Origin: JAWKHR01 sp041394725
GTDB lineage: Bacteria > Acidobacteriota > Vicinamibacteria > Vicinamibacterales > SCN-69-37
Direction of reading: 5' to 3'
NCBI GenBank assembly: GCA_041394725.1
Contig: JAWKHR010000031.1
Span: 12,681-76,680, forward strand
Length of the DNA: 64,000 nucleotides
Below the pieces are notes generated by a model. The model was not told the DNA's origin and did not search any database. It saw only the letters and a program-made list of their open reading frames with translations. Shown here piece after piece: positions 1-9,408 of this stretch; position 1 is the stretch's first letter, and every line of letters starts with the position of its first letter. The translations under genes were made by a program, and so were the position numbers.

Positions 1-1
1 C

Positions 2-527
2 GACGAGTACACCCGCGCCGGCCGCATGGCCGAGACGCGCATGCGCCGGCAGACCGCGCGGCTCGTGCCGGCGGTGGAGTTCCTGCAGCAGCAGCGCCTC
101 CGGATGATGATGATGACCGAGCTGGCGGCCGCGACCGAGGGCGTGGACGTGTACGTGGTCGCGTCGAACTCGGGCGGCGGCGGTGGGCGTGGCGGCGGCC
201 GCGGTGGCGGGCGCGCCGGCGGAGGCGATCCGGCGGCGGCGCGTGGCGCCGGCGCCCGAGGCGCGGCGGGTGCGGCCGGCGGGGGCTCGCGGCGGCGGTG
301 GCCGCGGGCGCGGCGGCGGCCCGCCGCGGCAGGCCCAGCGCCACTCGAGCATGGCGAACCTCGCCTGCTACCCGGCCGTGAACATCCCGAATGGCTTCAC
401 CGCCGCCGGGACACCGACGAACGCGACGTTCTTCGCGAGGCCCTTCGCCGAGGAGGGCCTCCTCGCACTCGCGAAGGCGTATCAGGACGCCGCGGGCTTC
501 CATCTGAGGAAGCCGCCGAACCTGTAG
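2..527 (+). CDS. Amidase family protein, C-terminal part (runs off the left edge; frameshift in a Gly-rich linker)
   Basis: This looks like the C-terminal end of a secreted amidase-signature-type hydrolase, as found in many Acidobacteriota. One frame, open from the window edge, reads through GVDVYVVASN into a Gly/Arg-rich stretch. A second frame, ending at the TAG at 525-527, carries the family-like tail with MANLACYPAVNIPNGF and FFARPFAEEGLLALAKAYQD. Neither frame alone makes a sensible protein, so a frameshift must lie in the G-rich run at about 175-330, where base-calling errors are also likeliest. The catalytic Ser-Ser-Lys part would be upstream of the window and is not seen. The assignment rests on the tail only. 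Another secreted hydrolase with the same tail is possible. Confidence 0.6.
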
Positions 528-607
528 GAGAACGACGCCGGCGATGCCGGCCACCGCGGTGCTCAGTTTGAACTTCGACGTTCGACGTTTCGCGCCGGAG
601 GTCCTCC

Positions 608-1942
608 ATGTATCGTCGCGATCTCCTGCAGCTCGGTCTCGGGTTGATCCCCAGCAAGCTCGCGTCGATCTGGACGCGCGGCGCGGGTGTGACCGCGCGT
701 TCGCCCGTGCTGCTCGACGAGGCGCGCGGCGCCGCGCGGTGGCTGCGCCACGTCGCGGTCCGCGCGGACGACGGGCTGGCGTGGCCGGCGACGCCTGGGC
801 CTGGCGCGACGCCCGTCGCCAACCTGTACTCGGGGTCGGCTGGCGTCGTGCTGTTCTTCCTCGAACTGCAGGCGGCCACCGGGGATCCCGCCGATCTCGA
901 GACCGCGATGCAGGGCGCCAACTGGCTGGCGAAACGCGTCGCCGACGAGCGTGACGCCGGCCTGTACACGGGGCTGGCCGGCCTCGGCTTCGCGCTCGCG
1001 GAGACGTGGCGCGCCACGGAGGACTCGCGCTACCGGTCCGCGGCGAACCAGGTCGTCGATCGCCTGAAGACGCTGGCGCGGCGGCGGGGCGACGCGGTGA
1101 GCTGGTCGGACTCGAGCGACGTGATCTCGGGCGCGGCCGGCACGGGCTTCTTCCTGCTGTATGCGGCGCGCACGCTGGGCCGCAGCGACGCGCGCGACCT
1201 CGCGCTGGCGGCGGGTCGCCACCTGCGCGGGCTCGGGATGCCGTCCGACGGCGGCACGAAGTGGGCGCCGGGGATCGGCGCGCCGCGCCTCTATCCCAAT
1301 TTCTCGCACGGCACCGCGGGCATCGCGTGCTTCCTGGCCGCGCTGGCCGAGGCGACCGGCGATCGCGCGAGCCTCGCCGCGGCGGTCTCCGGCGCGCGGT
1401 ACCTGCAGGCCGTCGCCGACACGACCGACGACGGGTGCCTGGTGTTCCATCACGAGCCGGAGCCCGACGGGCACGATCTGTACTACCTGAGCTGGTGCCA
1501 CGGCCCGGCGGGCACCGCGCGCCTGTTCGAGCGTCTGGCCGTCGTCACGCGTGATCCGTCGTGGCGGACGTGGGTCGATCGCGGCGCCCGCGGCATCGTG
1601 CGGCTCGGCGCGCCGGGACGGGAGTCACCGGGCTTCTGGAACAACGTGGGCCCGTGCTGCGGCGTGGCGGGCGTGGGGGAGTTCTTCCTCGCGTATCACG
1701 AGCGGACGCAGCATCCCGCGGCGCTGGCCACCGCGCGCGAGGCCGCCGGGATCGTCATGGCCCGCGCCACGCGCGACGACACCGGCACGCGCTGGGTGCA
1801 CGCCGAGCACCGCGTGCAGCCCGACAACCTCGCCGCCCAGACCGGCTGGATGCAGGGCGCCGCCGGCATGGCCGGCTGGCTGCTCAGGATGGACGCTTTC
1901 GAGTCCGGCCGGCGCGAACGCATCCACTGGCCGGACCAGTAG
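608..1942 (+). CDS. Lanthionine synthetase C-like (LanC-like) protein with Tat-like N-terminus
   Basis: A 444-residue alpha/alpha-barrel protein of the LanC-like family, the usual length. Repeated barrel turns are visible (NLYSGSAGVVLFFLE, GLYTGLAGLGFALAE, ISGAAGTGFFLLYAA, SHGTAGIACFLAALA, GAAGMAGWLL). LanC enzymes bind zinc with two Cys and one His. Here the candidate ligands are Cys297-His298 in SWCHGPAG and Cys350/Cys351 in GPCCGVAG. In classical LanC the His follows the second Cys motif, so the order differs. The N-terminus (MYRRDLLQLGLGL) resembles a twin-arginine signal, unusual for a peptide cyclase. No lanthipeptide precursor or dehydratase is nearby, so a lantibiotic role is not supported. 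It is convergent with the next gene. Confidence 0.8.
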   Translation: MYRRDLLQLGLGLIPSKLASIWTRGAGVTARSPVLLDEARGAARWLRHVAVRADDGLAWPATPGPGATPVANLYSGSAGVVLFFLELQAATGDPADLETAMQGANWLAKRVADERDAGLYTGLAGLGFALAETWRATEDSRYRSAANQVVDRLKTLARRRGDAVSWSDSSDVISGAAGTGFFLLYAARTLGRSDARDLALAAGRHLRGLGMPSDGGTKWAPGIGAPRLYPNFSHGTAGIACFLAALAEATGDRASLAAAVSGARYLQAVADTTDDGCLVFHHEPEPDGHDLYYLSWCHGPAGTARLFERLAVVTRDPSWRTWVDRGARGIVRLGAPGRESPGFWNNVGPCCGVAGVGEFFLAYHERTQHPAALATAREAAGIVMARATRDDTGTRWVHAEHRVQPDNLAAQTGWMQGAAGMAGWLLRMDAFESGRRERIHWPDQ

Positions 1943-1984
1943 GCGCGCCACGCCGACCGCCCGGAGCCCAGCGCCGAGCGCCGA

Positions 1985-4561
1985 CTATTTCTTCTTCTCT
2001 CGGTCGTCGTCGTCGATCACGCGGATGAACCCCGCGCGCACCGGCGGCGGCATGGGCGACGAGGCGCCGCGCACGGACTTCCAGATGATCTCGTTGAGCT
2101 CGTACTCCGGCGTCATGTCGGCTTCCTCGAAGTTCATGCCGAGGGAGGCCTGCGCGCCCCAGGCGTCGGCGCCGTTGCGCTCGTCGAACGGGACGCGCGC
2201 CTCGCGGGCGGTGAAGGGCGTGGCGACGGCGGCGGCCTGGAACGCGCGGTACATCGGTGTCGCCGCGGCGTCGTACTGGCTCATCGGCGGCAGGCCCAGG
2301 ATCAGCTCCATCGTGCGCAGCATGCCCGACGTCGTGTAGAGCGTGCTGTCCACGGCGCCGCGACGCGCGTACGGGCTCGCGACGAGCGCGACCGACCGGT
2401 GGGAGTCCACGTGATCCGGCCCGTTCTGGGCGTCGTCCTCGAGGATGAAGATGGCCGAGGTCGCCCAGTAGCGGCTGTGCGAGATCGCGTCCACGAGCCG
2501 GCCGAGCGCGCGGTCGTTCTCGGCGATCATCGCGCGCGGCGTGAGCGAGCCGGGCCGCGTGCCGGACGTGTGGTCGTTGGGCAGCCGGATGATGTTCAGC
2601 CGCGGCAGGGTGCCGTCGGCCTCGAACTGCCGGAACTCCTCGAGCCAGGTGTCGATGCGCTGGTTGTCGGGGATGCTCAGGTCGTAGGGCGGATACCACG
2701 GGTGGATCTTCCCGACGAGACCGGGCACCGTGGCTTCCATCGGGCCGCCGCGGCTGGTGCGGTGCACGAACTCGCCGTAGCTCCGGACGGAGACGCCGGC
2801 GCGCGTGGCGAAGTCCCAGAGGTAGCCGTCTGGCGGCGCCGAGAGGTTGCCGTAGTCGTTGCGGTCGCCCCAGCCACCCTCGCTCAGGTACACGGCGCCG
2901 CGACGGCCGTAGTTGGTGGGCCAGAACTTCTCGACCGCGTCGGTCGCGTAGGCGCCGGTGGAGAAGGCGTGGCCGTCGTAGCTCACCTCGGCGTCCACGT
3001 AGAAGTTGTCGAACAGCACGAACTCGCGCGCCAGCGCGTGCGCGTTCGGCGTCACGTCCTCGCCGAAGAGCGTCAGCGTGGGATCGCCGTTGCCGGCGGG
3101 GAGGTCACCGAGGATCTGGTCGTAGGTGCGGTTCTCGCGGATCACGTAGAAGACGTGCTGGATCGGCGACGTCGCGCCGACCGCGGCCGGGACGGGCGAG
3201 TCGGCGGGCGCGTTGGCGGGGCGCAGCTTCGTCGCGTCGCTGTAGGGCGTGATGTCGTAGACCACCTGGGTGTGCGCGCGGAGCGTCGCGCGGTCGGGGA
3301 CGTCGATGATCGACAGCGCGCCCTGCAGCAGCTGGCCCTGGTACTGGCCGTCGGCCGCGCCGCTCACCGGCTGCGGGCCGCGGGGGTTGGCCTCGCCGGT
3401 CAGGCCCTTGCCGTTGAGCACGAACAGGCGCTCGCCGTCCCGGCTGAACAGGACGGCGGTCGGATACCAGCCGGTCGGGATGAACCCCTGGACCTCGCTC
3501 TCGCCCGGGTGCTCGATCTCGACGAGCGCGACCGTGTTGTTGTCGGCGTTGGCCACGGCGAGGAACTCGCCGTCGGGCGAGACCGCGAGCGCGTTCGGCG
3601 TCGTCCCGGGCGGCGCGTCGGGGAAGAGCGCGACCGAGATCTGCTCGCGCGCGGTGAGGCCGGGCACGTCGAGCACCCAGACCTTGTTCGTGCTGGCGCA
3701 GGCGACGAACAGCCGCGCGCCGTCGGGCGAGAGCGCCATCGCGTTCGGGTGCTGGCCGACGACGACCTCCGCGCGGGTCTCGAGCGTGTCGGGATCGAGC
3801 GCGAGCACCTTCGCGCCGCCCCAGAGCGAGACGAAGAGCGTGCGGCCGTCGCGCGAGAGCAGCGTCGTGTAGGGCTCGGCCGGCAGGTCCACGGTGCGGC
3901 GCACCTGGCCCGTGGCGAGTTCGACCCGGCTGATCGCCCGGCCGAGCACGTGCACCGCGTAGAGGTGCTCGCCGGCGGCGTCCACCGCCAGGCCGCCGAT
4001 GAAGCCCGTGCCGGCGAGGTCGGTGATGCCGGAGGGCAGGTCGATGGCCGGTCGGCCCAGCACGAACTGGCCCGCGGCCTTCAGCTGGCCCTTCTCGAAG
4101 CCGAACTCGTTGATCGTGTTCTGCGCCGCGCCGGAGGAGTAGAGGCGCGTGCCGTCCGGGTTCCAGGCGAGCCCGAGCCAGGCGTGATCGACGGGCACGC
4201 GGCCCGCGACGAAGCCCTGGTCCACGTCCACGATCGTGAGCGACGGCGTGGACCAGCCGTTGTTGCTGATGATCACGTAGCGCCCGTCGGCGGACCCGAT
4301 CATCGACATCGGGAAGTCGCCGACCTGGAGCGACCGGCCGGCCGGGGCGATCGTCCAGCCGTTCGGCAGGAGCGTGACGCCGTCGTGCGGGCCGGGCGTC
4401 TGCACCGGCGTGCCGGCCGCGCCGCGCGCCGCCTGCGTCACGCGTTCCCCGGCGGCGCCAGACGACTGCGGTCCGACCGCGCCCCCGGGCGTCGTCCAGG
4501 CGAGCAGGGCGCCCGCCAGCAGGCCGACCGGAACGAACCGACGGATGGACACCGGCGCCAT
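1985..4561 (-). CDS. Secreted YncE-type beta-propeller fused to a phosphoesterase (alkaline phosphatase superfamily) domain
   Basis: An 858-residue exported protein. The N-terminus is a signal peptide (FVPVGLLAGALLAW). Residues of about 60-430 form a YVTN/YncE-like seven-bladed propeller with repeated blades ending in motifs such as LALDPDTLETRAEVVVG and LAVSPDGEFLAVANADNNT. From about 470 onward it is a phosphoesterase/phospholipase-C-like domain: VFYVIRENRTYDQILGDL near its start, VLFDNFYVDAEVSYDGH, and the metal-site stretches IFILEDDAQNGPDHVDSHR and PNDHTSGTRPG. The fusion is a recognised architecture in Acidobacteriota. Its substrate is not known from sequence. It is divergent from the transferase at 4660, with about 100 bp between the two starts for both promoters. 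Confidence 0.88.
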   Translation of the reverse strand: MAPVSIRRFVPVGLLAGALLAWTTPGGAVGPQSSGAAGERVTQAARGAAGTPVQTPGPHDGVTLLPNGWTIAPAGRSLQVGDFPMSMIGSADGRYVIISNNGWSTPSLTIVDVDQGFVAGRVPVDHAWLGLAWNPDGTRLYSSGAAQNTINEFGFEKGQLKAAGQFVLGRPAIDLPSGITDLAGTGFIGGLAVDAAGEHLYAVHVLGRAISRVELATGQVRRTVDLPAEPYTTLLSRDGRTLFVSLWGGAKVLALDPDTLETRAEVVVGQHPNAMALSPDGARLFVACASTNKVWVLDVPGLTAREQISVALFPDAPPGTTPNALAVSPDGEFLAVANADNNTVALVEIEHPGESEVQGFIPTGWYPTAVLFSRDGERLFVLNGKGLTGEANPRGPQPVSGAADGQYQGQLLQGALSIIDVPDRATLRAHTQVVYDITPYSDATKLRPANAPADSPVPAAVGATSPIQHVFYVIRENRTYDQILGDLPAGNGDPTLTLFGEDVTPNAHALAREFVLFDNFYVDAEVSYDGHAFSTGAYATDAVEKFWPTNYGRRGAVYLSEGGWGDRNDYGNLSAPPDGYLWDFATRAGVSVRSYGEFVHRTSRGGPMEATVPGLVGKIHPWYPPYDLSIPDNQRIDTWLEEFRQFEADGTLPRLNIIRLPNDHTSGTRPGSLTPRAMIAENDRALGRLVDAISHSRYWATSAIFILEDDAQNGPDHVDSHRSVALVASPYARRGAVDSTLYTTSGMLRTMELILGLPPMSQYDAAATPMYRAFQAAAVATPFTAREARVPFDERNGADAWGAQASLGMNFEEADMTPEYELNEIIWKSVRGASSPMPPPVRAGFIRVIDDDDREKKK

Positions 4562-4659
4562 GACCGCACCTCCTCGGGTGACAGGGGCACGGTATCAGGA
4601 ACCGGAGACACCGGCGTAAACAGGATGCAGGGTGCCCCGGCCGCCCCTATGATGTCGCC

Positions 4660-6435
4660 ATGCGACTGACCCCCGCGCTCCTGCTCACCGCCGCCTGCGT
4701 GGCGTGCGCGCCGTCAGGCCCGGCCCGGATCGACCTGTCGCCGGCGACGTGGCCGGCCGGCGAGTTCGACCGGTACCTGCGTGCCCAGGACGAGGACCGG
4801 ACGACCGCCGGCGTCGCGACGGGCCGCGGTGGCGCGGTGACCGTCGCGTACAACGGCATCGCGGCGCGCGCCGGGCTCGAGGCGCTCGCGCACGGCGGCA
4901 ACGCCATCGACGCCGCGCTCACCGCGGCGGTGACGCAGGTCACGGTCACCGCGGGCGCGCCCATCAGCTACTTCGGGATCCTCTCGCTCGTCTATTACGA
5001 CGCGGCCTCGGGCCAGGTCTACACGATGAACGCCGAGTGGAACACCGTGCGCGGCGAGACCGAGCCGCTCACGATTCCCGGCAGCCTCGACATGTCGAGC
5101 GAGGAGGGCCTGCGCGGCACCGCGGTCAGCGGGCGGACCGCGCTCGTCGGCGGCTTCATGAAGGGCGTCGGCGCCGCGCACGGGCGGTTCGGCCGGTTGC
5201 CGTGGCGCAGCCTGTTCGACCCGGCGATCGCGATCGCGGAGGACGGGATGCCGGTCACGCGGCACCTCGCCGACAAGTTCGTCTTTCGCCGCGAGGATCT
5301 CGCGCGCCTGCCCGCCACGCGCGCGGTGTTCCTCAAGCCGGACGGGTCGATCTACGCCGCGGGCGAGACCTTCCGTCAGCCCGCGCTCGCCGCGACGTTG
5401 CGGGCCATCGCCGATCAGGGCGCCGACTACATGTACACGGGCCCGTGGGCGAAACAGCTCGTCGAGGCCGTGCAGGCCGAGGGCGGGAAGATGACGCTCG
5501 AGGACCTGTCGGGCTACGAGGTGATCTGGGACGAGCCGCTCGTCGCGGACATCGGGCGCGGCGACGCGATCTACACGAACCCGCCGCCGAACGGCGGCGG
5601 CGTGAGCCTGATCGAGGCGCTGCGGCTGGCCGACGTGTCGGGCCTCGCGTCCGGGCCGCTCTGGTCCACGTCGCCCGCGGCGCTCGCGACCGCGCTCGAC
5701 GTCTCGCAGCTCTTCGCGCTCCAGTACTACCCGGAATCCGCGCTGACCGCGCTCTACCCGGGCCTCGAGTTCACACCGGCCGCGCGGGTGACGCCCGAGC
5801 ACGCCGCCGAACTGTGGACGCGCTTCCAGGCGGGCGCGCGGCCCTTCCGCTGGCAGACCCCCGCCTCGCCCGGTCACTCCGACGACGTGGTCGCGATCGA
5901 CGCCGAGGGCAACATCGCCGCGATCACGCAGAGCATCAACTGCGTGGACTGGGGCCGGACGGCGATCAACGTCGGCGGGATCTCGATCGGCGACCCGGCG
6001 TCGTTCCAGCAGGCGCAGATCGCGAAGATCCCGCCCGGCAGCCGGCTGCCGGCGCCGACCGAGACCGGCATCCTGTTCAGGGACGGCCGGCCCGTGCTCG
6101 GTTTCGCGTCGATGGGATCGGGGCTGCACCCGCGCACGCTCCAGGCGCTGCTCGCGGTGACCCGCTTCGGCATGACCGTGGACCAGGCGATCGACACGCC
6201 GGACTTCTTCACGGCCGCGGCGGGCGCCGACGGGCGCCTCGTGGCGCGCGTTCCGGCCGGCCGCTTCCCGCGCGAAGTGCTCGACGCGCTCGGCCGGTCC
6301 TACGAGGAGATCACGAAGGACCGCATGCGCTTCAGCGGCGAGGGGCTGTGGGTCGCGATCAGCCGCGACCCCGACACGGGCGAGCTGCGCGCCGCGTCGC
6401 ACAACCGCAACAACAGCGCGGCCGTCGCGCGATAG
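4660..6435 (+). CDS. Gamma-glutamyltransferase-like Ntn hydrolase (lipoprotein-like leader, non-canonical nucleophile)
   Basis: A 591-residue exported protein with gamma-glutamyltranspeptidase architecture: a large-subunit-like N-terminal part (ARAGLEALAHGGNAIDAALTAA, then YTNPPPNGGGVSLIEALRL) and a small-subunit-like C-terminal part (VVAIDAEGNIAAITQSIN, LPAPTETGILFRDGRPVLGF). Family members self-cleave before a catalytic Thr in the motif TTHxSVVD. Here the aligned stretch is GHSDDVVAIDAEGN, which puts Ser407 at the Thr position, followed by Asp-Asp instead of Thr-His. Serine could still act as an Ntn nucleophile, but activity and processing are uncertain. The leader (LLLTAACVACAPSG) contains Cys13 and Cys16 in lipobox-like context. 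Related acylases are the main alternative. Confidence 0.8.
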   Translation: MRLTPALLLTAACVACAPSGPARIDLSPATWPAGEFDRYLRAQDEDRTTAGVATGRGGAVTVAYNGIAARAGLEALAHGGNAIDAALTAAVTQVTVTAGAPISYFGILSLVYYDAASGQVYTMNAEWNTVRGETEPLTIPGSLDMSSEEGLRGTAVSGRTALVGGFMKGVGAAHGRFGRLPWRSLFDPAIAIAEDGMPVTRHLADKFVFRREDLARLPATRAVFLKPDGSIYAAGETFRQPALAATLRAIADQGADYMYTGPWAKQLVEAVQAEGGKMTLEDLSGYEVIWDEPLVADIGRGDAIYTNPPPNGGGVSLIEALRLADVSGLASGPLWSTSPAALATALDVSQLFALQYYPESALTALYPGLEFTPAARVTPEHAAELWTRFQAGARPFRWQTPASPGHSDDVVAIDAEGNIAAITQSINCVDWGRTAINVGGISIGDPASFQQAQIAKIPPGSRLPAPTETGILFRDGRPVLGFASMGSGLHPRTLQALLAVTRFGMTVDQAIDTPDFFTAAAGADGRLVARVPAGRFPREVLDALGRSYEEITKDRMRFSGEGLWVAISRDPDTGELRAASHNRNNSAAVAR

Positions 6436-6496
6436 CCGCCCGGGCGTAACCGGATCCCCGTTCCCGACGAAGGACACTGACGTGGGAGGTTCGAGC

Positions 6497-7198
6497 ATGA
6501 CGAGACGGGGATTGGTGACCGCGGCCATCGCGGTCGTGGTGGGGACGGCGGGGCTCGCGGCGCAGACGATGCCGGGCGGCGCCATGGCCGGGCAGTCCGG
6601 AAAGATGGGCCAGGGCCAGATGGGGCAGATGGACCGGAAGGACCAGATGCCGAAGACCGGCATGATGCCGATGGCCGGCATGACCCCGAAGGTCGGCGAG
6701 ACGGCGCCGGACTTCACGTTGCACTCGATCGCGGGCGGCACCGTGTCGCTGGCCGACGCGCTGAAGGACGGCCCCGTCGTGCTGCTGATGATGCGCGGAT
6801 GGCCGGGTTACCAGTGCCCGTTCTGCACGCGCCAGTTCGGCGACTACCTGCGGAACGCCGACGCGCTGAAGACCGCCGGCGCGCGCGTGATCTTCGTCTA
6901 TCCCGGTCCGGCCGAGGGGCTCGAGATGCACGCGAAGGAGTTCACGAAGGACCAGACGATGCCGTCGAACTTCGCCTTCCTGGTCGATCCCGACTACACC
7001 TTCACCAACCTCTACGGCCTGCGGTGGGACGCGCCGAATGAGACGTCGTACCCGACGACGTTCGTGCTCGACCGTACGGGCAAGGTGACCTTCGTCGTGA
7101 CGAGCCACGAGCACGGCGGTCGCGTGCCGGCGGCCGACGTGCTGAAGCAGCTGTCGATGATCAAGGGCATGGGCATGGGCGGCGGTGCCAGGCGCTGA
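6497..7198 (+). CDS. Exported redoxin / peroxiredoxin-like protein with Met-rich linker
   Basis: A 233-residue thioredoxin-fold protein of the AhpC/TSA-redoxin group. I chose ATG 6497, not the in-frame GTG at 6482, because GGGAGG at 6484-6489 is a good ribosome site seven bases before it. The product starts with a signal peptide (GLVTAAIAVVVGTAGLAAQ), followed by a Met/Gly/Lys-rich linker (MGQGQMGQMDRKDQMPKTGM) at about residues 33-65. The redoxin domain follows, from KVGETAPDFTLHSI. The active site YQCPFCTRQF is a CxxC pair, suggesting a thiol peroxidase or disulfide reductase working outside the cytoplasm. The Met-rich linker resembles copper-binding periplasmic proteins; metal binding is inference. 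Confidence 0.85.
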   Translation: MTRRGLVTAAIAVVVGTAGLAAQTMPGGAMAGQSGKMGQGQMGQMDRKDQMPKTGMMPMAGMTPKVGETAPDFTLHSIAGGTVSLADALKDGPVVLLMMRGWPGYQCPFCTRQFGDYLRNADALKTAGARVIFVYPGPAEGLEMHAKEFTKDQTMPSNFAFLVDPDYTFTNLYGLRWDAPNETSYPTTFVLDRTGKVTFVVTSHEHGGRVPAADVLKQLSMIKGMGMGGGARR

Positions 7199-7208
7199 CG
7201 GACGCGAA

Positions 7209-7236
7209 CGCGGACCGGACTCGGGTCCGGTCCGCG
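7209..7236. terminator. Bidirectional hairpin terminator between convergent genes
   Basis: CGCGGACCGGA (7209-7219) and TCCGGTCCGCG (7226-7236) form a perfect 11-bp stem with a six-base loop. It sits between the convergent redoxin and chrA stop codons. There is no T-run, so any intrinsic activity would rest on the GC-rich stem alone. Confidence 0.7.
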
Positions 7237-7240
7237 CGTC

Positions 7241-8402
7241 CTAAGGACCGAACAGCAGGCCTGCCAGCGCGCCGGCGAGGATCAGGATCGGTTCCGGCAG
7301 CAATCGGCGCCACGCCAGCACGAGACCGCCGGCCAGGATTGCCGCCGTGGCGGCGTCCACGACCGCGCCTCGCGCCACCAGCGGCACGGTTCCCCCGAGC
7401 ATCCCGACGACCGCGGCCGTGATGCCGCGCACCGCGCCCGCCAGGTGGGGATGCCGGCGATGGCGCATGAAGATCGGCGTGGCGACGAGCGTGAACAGGA
7501 TCGCCGGCAGGAACATTCCCGTGGTGGCTGCCGCGGCGCCTGCGAGGCCGTTGACGAGGTAGCCGACGAACGTGGCCGTGATGACGACCGGCCCCGGCGA
7601 GACGAGCCCGACCGTCACGCTGTCGAGGAACTGTCGCTCGGTGAGCCAGCCGAAGTCGCCGACCACCGCCGACTCCAGGAAGGGCACGATGAGGCCGCTG
7701 CCGAAGACCAGGCAGCCCGTCTTGAAGAAGAACAGGAAGAGTTGCAGCGTCGTTCCGCCGCCGGCGGCCAGCATCGGCGGCAGCAGGGGCTGCGGCCGGG
7801 CCGCGCCCGGGCGAGTCGCCACCGGATTCCCGTGGCGCTGCAGGCACTGGGGCCGGTCGTCCGGCCGGCTGGCGCAGCAGGACGGCGCCGACGACCGCGG
7901 CCGCCACGAACAGCCAGGTCGGTTCTCGCGCATTCCACCAGGTCAGGCCGAAGCCCGCGGCGGCGACGAGCCAGGCGATCCCGCTTCGCGGAAGCGTCCG
8001 GCGGCCGAGGTTCCAGCAGGCCCGCGCGATGAGGGCCACGACGACGGGGCCGGCGCCGAGAAAGAGGCCGCGCGCGATCCGGCTCGTGTCCCAGGCCGCG
8101 TAGGCCGCCGCGGCGATCGTGACCAGCGCGAACGGGCCCAGCGCGAAGGCCAGTCCCACCGCCACCGCACCCCGTGCACCGTGCCGGAGGAAACCGCAGC
8201 CGACGGCCAGCTGATAGGCCAGCGGGCCCGGACAGGCCGCTGCCACCGCGAGCGACACGTCGAACTCGTCCGGCGTGATCCAGCGGTACCGATCGACCAG
8301 GTCGCCGCGCATGCGGTCGGTGAGCGCGGCCGGACCGCCGAAGCCGACCAGGCCGAGCCGCAGGAAGTAGGCGGCGAGGAGGCGGATCGACACCGGGGCC
8401 AT
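7241..8402 (-). CDS. chrA: Chromate transporter ChrA, two-domain, split by a frameshift
   Basis: A CHR-family chromate/proton antiporter of about 387 residues, the usual size of long-chain ChrA. The N-terminal half in one frame has LVGFGGPAALTDRMRGDLVD and ACPGPLAYQLAVGCGFL. The C-terminal half in another frame has FKTGCLVFGSGLIVPFLES and VSPGPVVITATFVGYLVNG, the duplicated CHR signature. The frames switch in the linker between about 7790 and 7880, a GC-rich stretch. The family signatures survive on both sides, so a sequencing indel is likelier than decay. Start chosen at ATG 8402 (MAPVSIRLLAAYFLR), just after the stop of the upstream gene. It closes a chrB, cyclodeaminase-like, chrA run on one strand. 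Confidence 0.85.
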
Positions 8403-8417
8403 GGCGCGATCCACCGG

Positions 8418-9408
8418 CTACGCGAACGAGACCGCGACGCCGCGGCCGGTGGCGAGGGCACGGTCGTAGACGTGCAGGGCCGCGCCCGCGTCCTGAACGG
8501 CCGTCCCGACCGAGTCGAGCACGAAGATCTCCTCCGGCCGAGATCGGCCGGCGCACGTCCCGGCGGCGATCGCGCCGAGCTCGCCATGGACGTCCTCGCG
8601 GACCATCGCGCCCGCCTCGATGGCGACGCGCAGGTCGCCGTTCGCGGCGCACGCCTCGAGTGCGTCCACGACCACGCGGCTCGACGCGAGGAGCGCCGGC
8701 TCGATCTCCTGCTGGGGTGGTCCGCGCCCACGGCGGCGATGAAGGTGCCCGGCCGAATCGTGTCGACCGAGAAAGGCCGTGGTCGCCGTGGTGCAGGTCG
8801 CGACAATCTGCGCGCGGGAGAGGGCGTCCGCGAGTGTCATCCGTCGGCGCCAGCTCGGCGTCGAGTTCCGGCGACAGCCGGTTGGCGAGCGCGGTCGCGC
8901 ATCCCGGCGTGACGTCGAACAGGAACACACGCCGGATCGGCCGGACCGCGACCAGCGCGCGCACGTGCGCCTCGCCCTGTGTGCCGCAGCCGACGATGAC
9001 CGCCGTGTCCGCGTCGGGTCGCGCCAGCAGACGCGCGGCCAGCGCCGACACGGCCGCGGTCCGGAGGCTGGTGATCGCGATGGCGTCCATCACGGCCAGC
9101 GGCGCGCCCGATTCCGCGTCGGCGAGCGTCAGCAGACCCTGGATCGTCGGCCGACCGGTCCGCTCCTGGTTGCCAGGCAGGTTGACGTTGGCCTTGGCGG
9201 CGATGACGGCGCGGTGGGCGAGCCGGAGGCCGGCAGCCTTGACGTGGAACGACCCGCCGGGGAGCGTGAGCCCGAGCGACCCCGGCCCGACCGCGTCGCC
9301 ACGCTGGTGTGAGACCAGCGCCTGCTCGACGGCCTCGAGCGCGGCTCGGGCATCGAGGAGCGCGCGGACATCCGCGCCCGTCAGGACCAGCGTCCCGGTG
9401 GCGCTCAT
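8418..9408 (-). CDS. Ornithine cyclodeaminase / mu-crystallin family protein with several frameshifts
   Basis: An NAD(P)-binding protein of the ornithine cyclodeaminase/mu-crystallin family, about 330 residues as reconstructed. The first frame shows LVSHQRGDAVGPGSLGLTLP, KANVNLPGN, DAIAITSLRTAAVSALAA and the Rossmann stretch AVIVGCGTQGEAHVRAL. The rest is spread over other frames: TLADALSRAQIVATCTTATTAFL, then DTIRPGTFIAAVGADHP, then EPALLASSRVVVDALEACA to the stop. At least three indels between about 8700 and 8870 are needed. ATG 9408 overlaps the chrB stop by four bases. Members of this family reduce imines or act on amino acids; its role beside chromate genes is unknown. Confidence 0.75.

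Noticed and set aside
170..340. GGC-rich repeats near the left edge as a possible repeat array or CRISPR
   Set aside because: Irregular short GGC runs encoding a Gly/Arg-rich linker. There are no constant repeats or spacers, and I saw no CRISPR array anywhere in the window.
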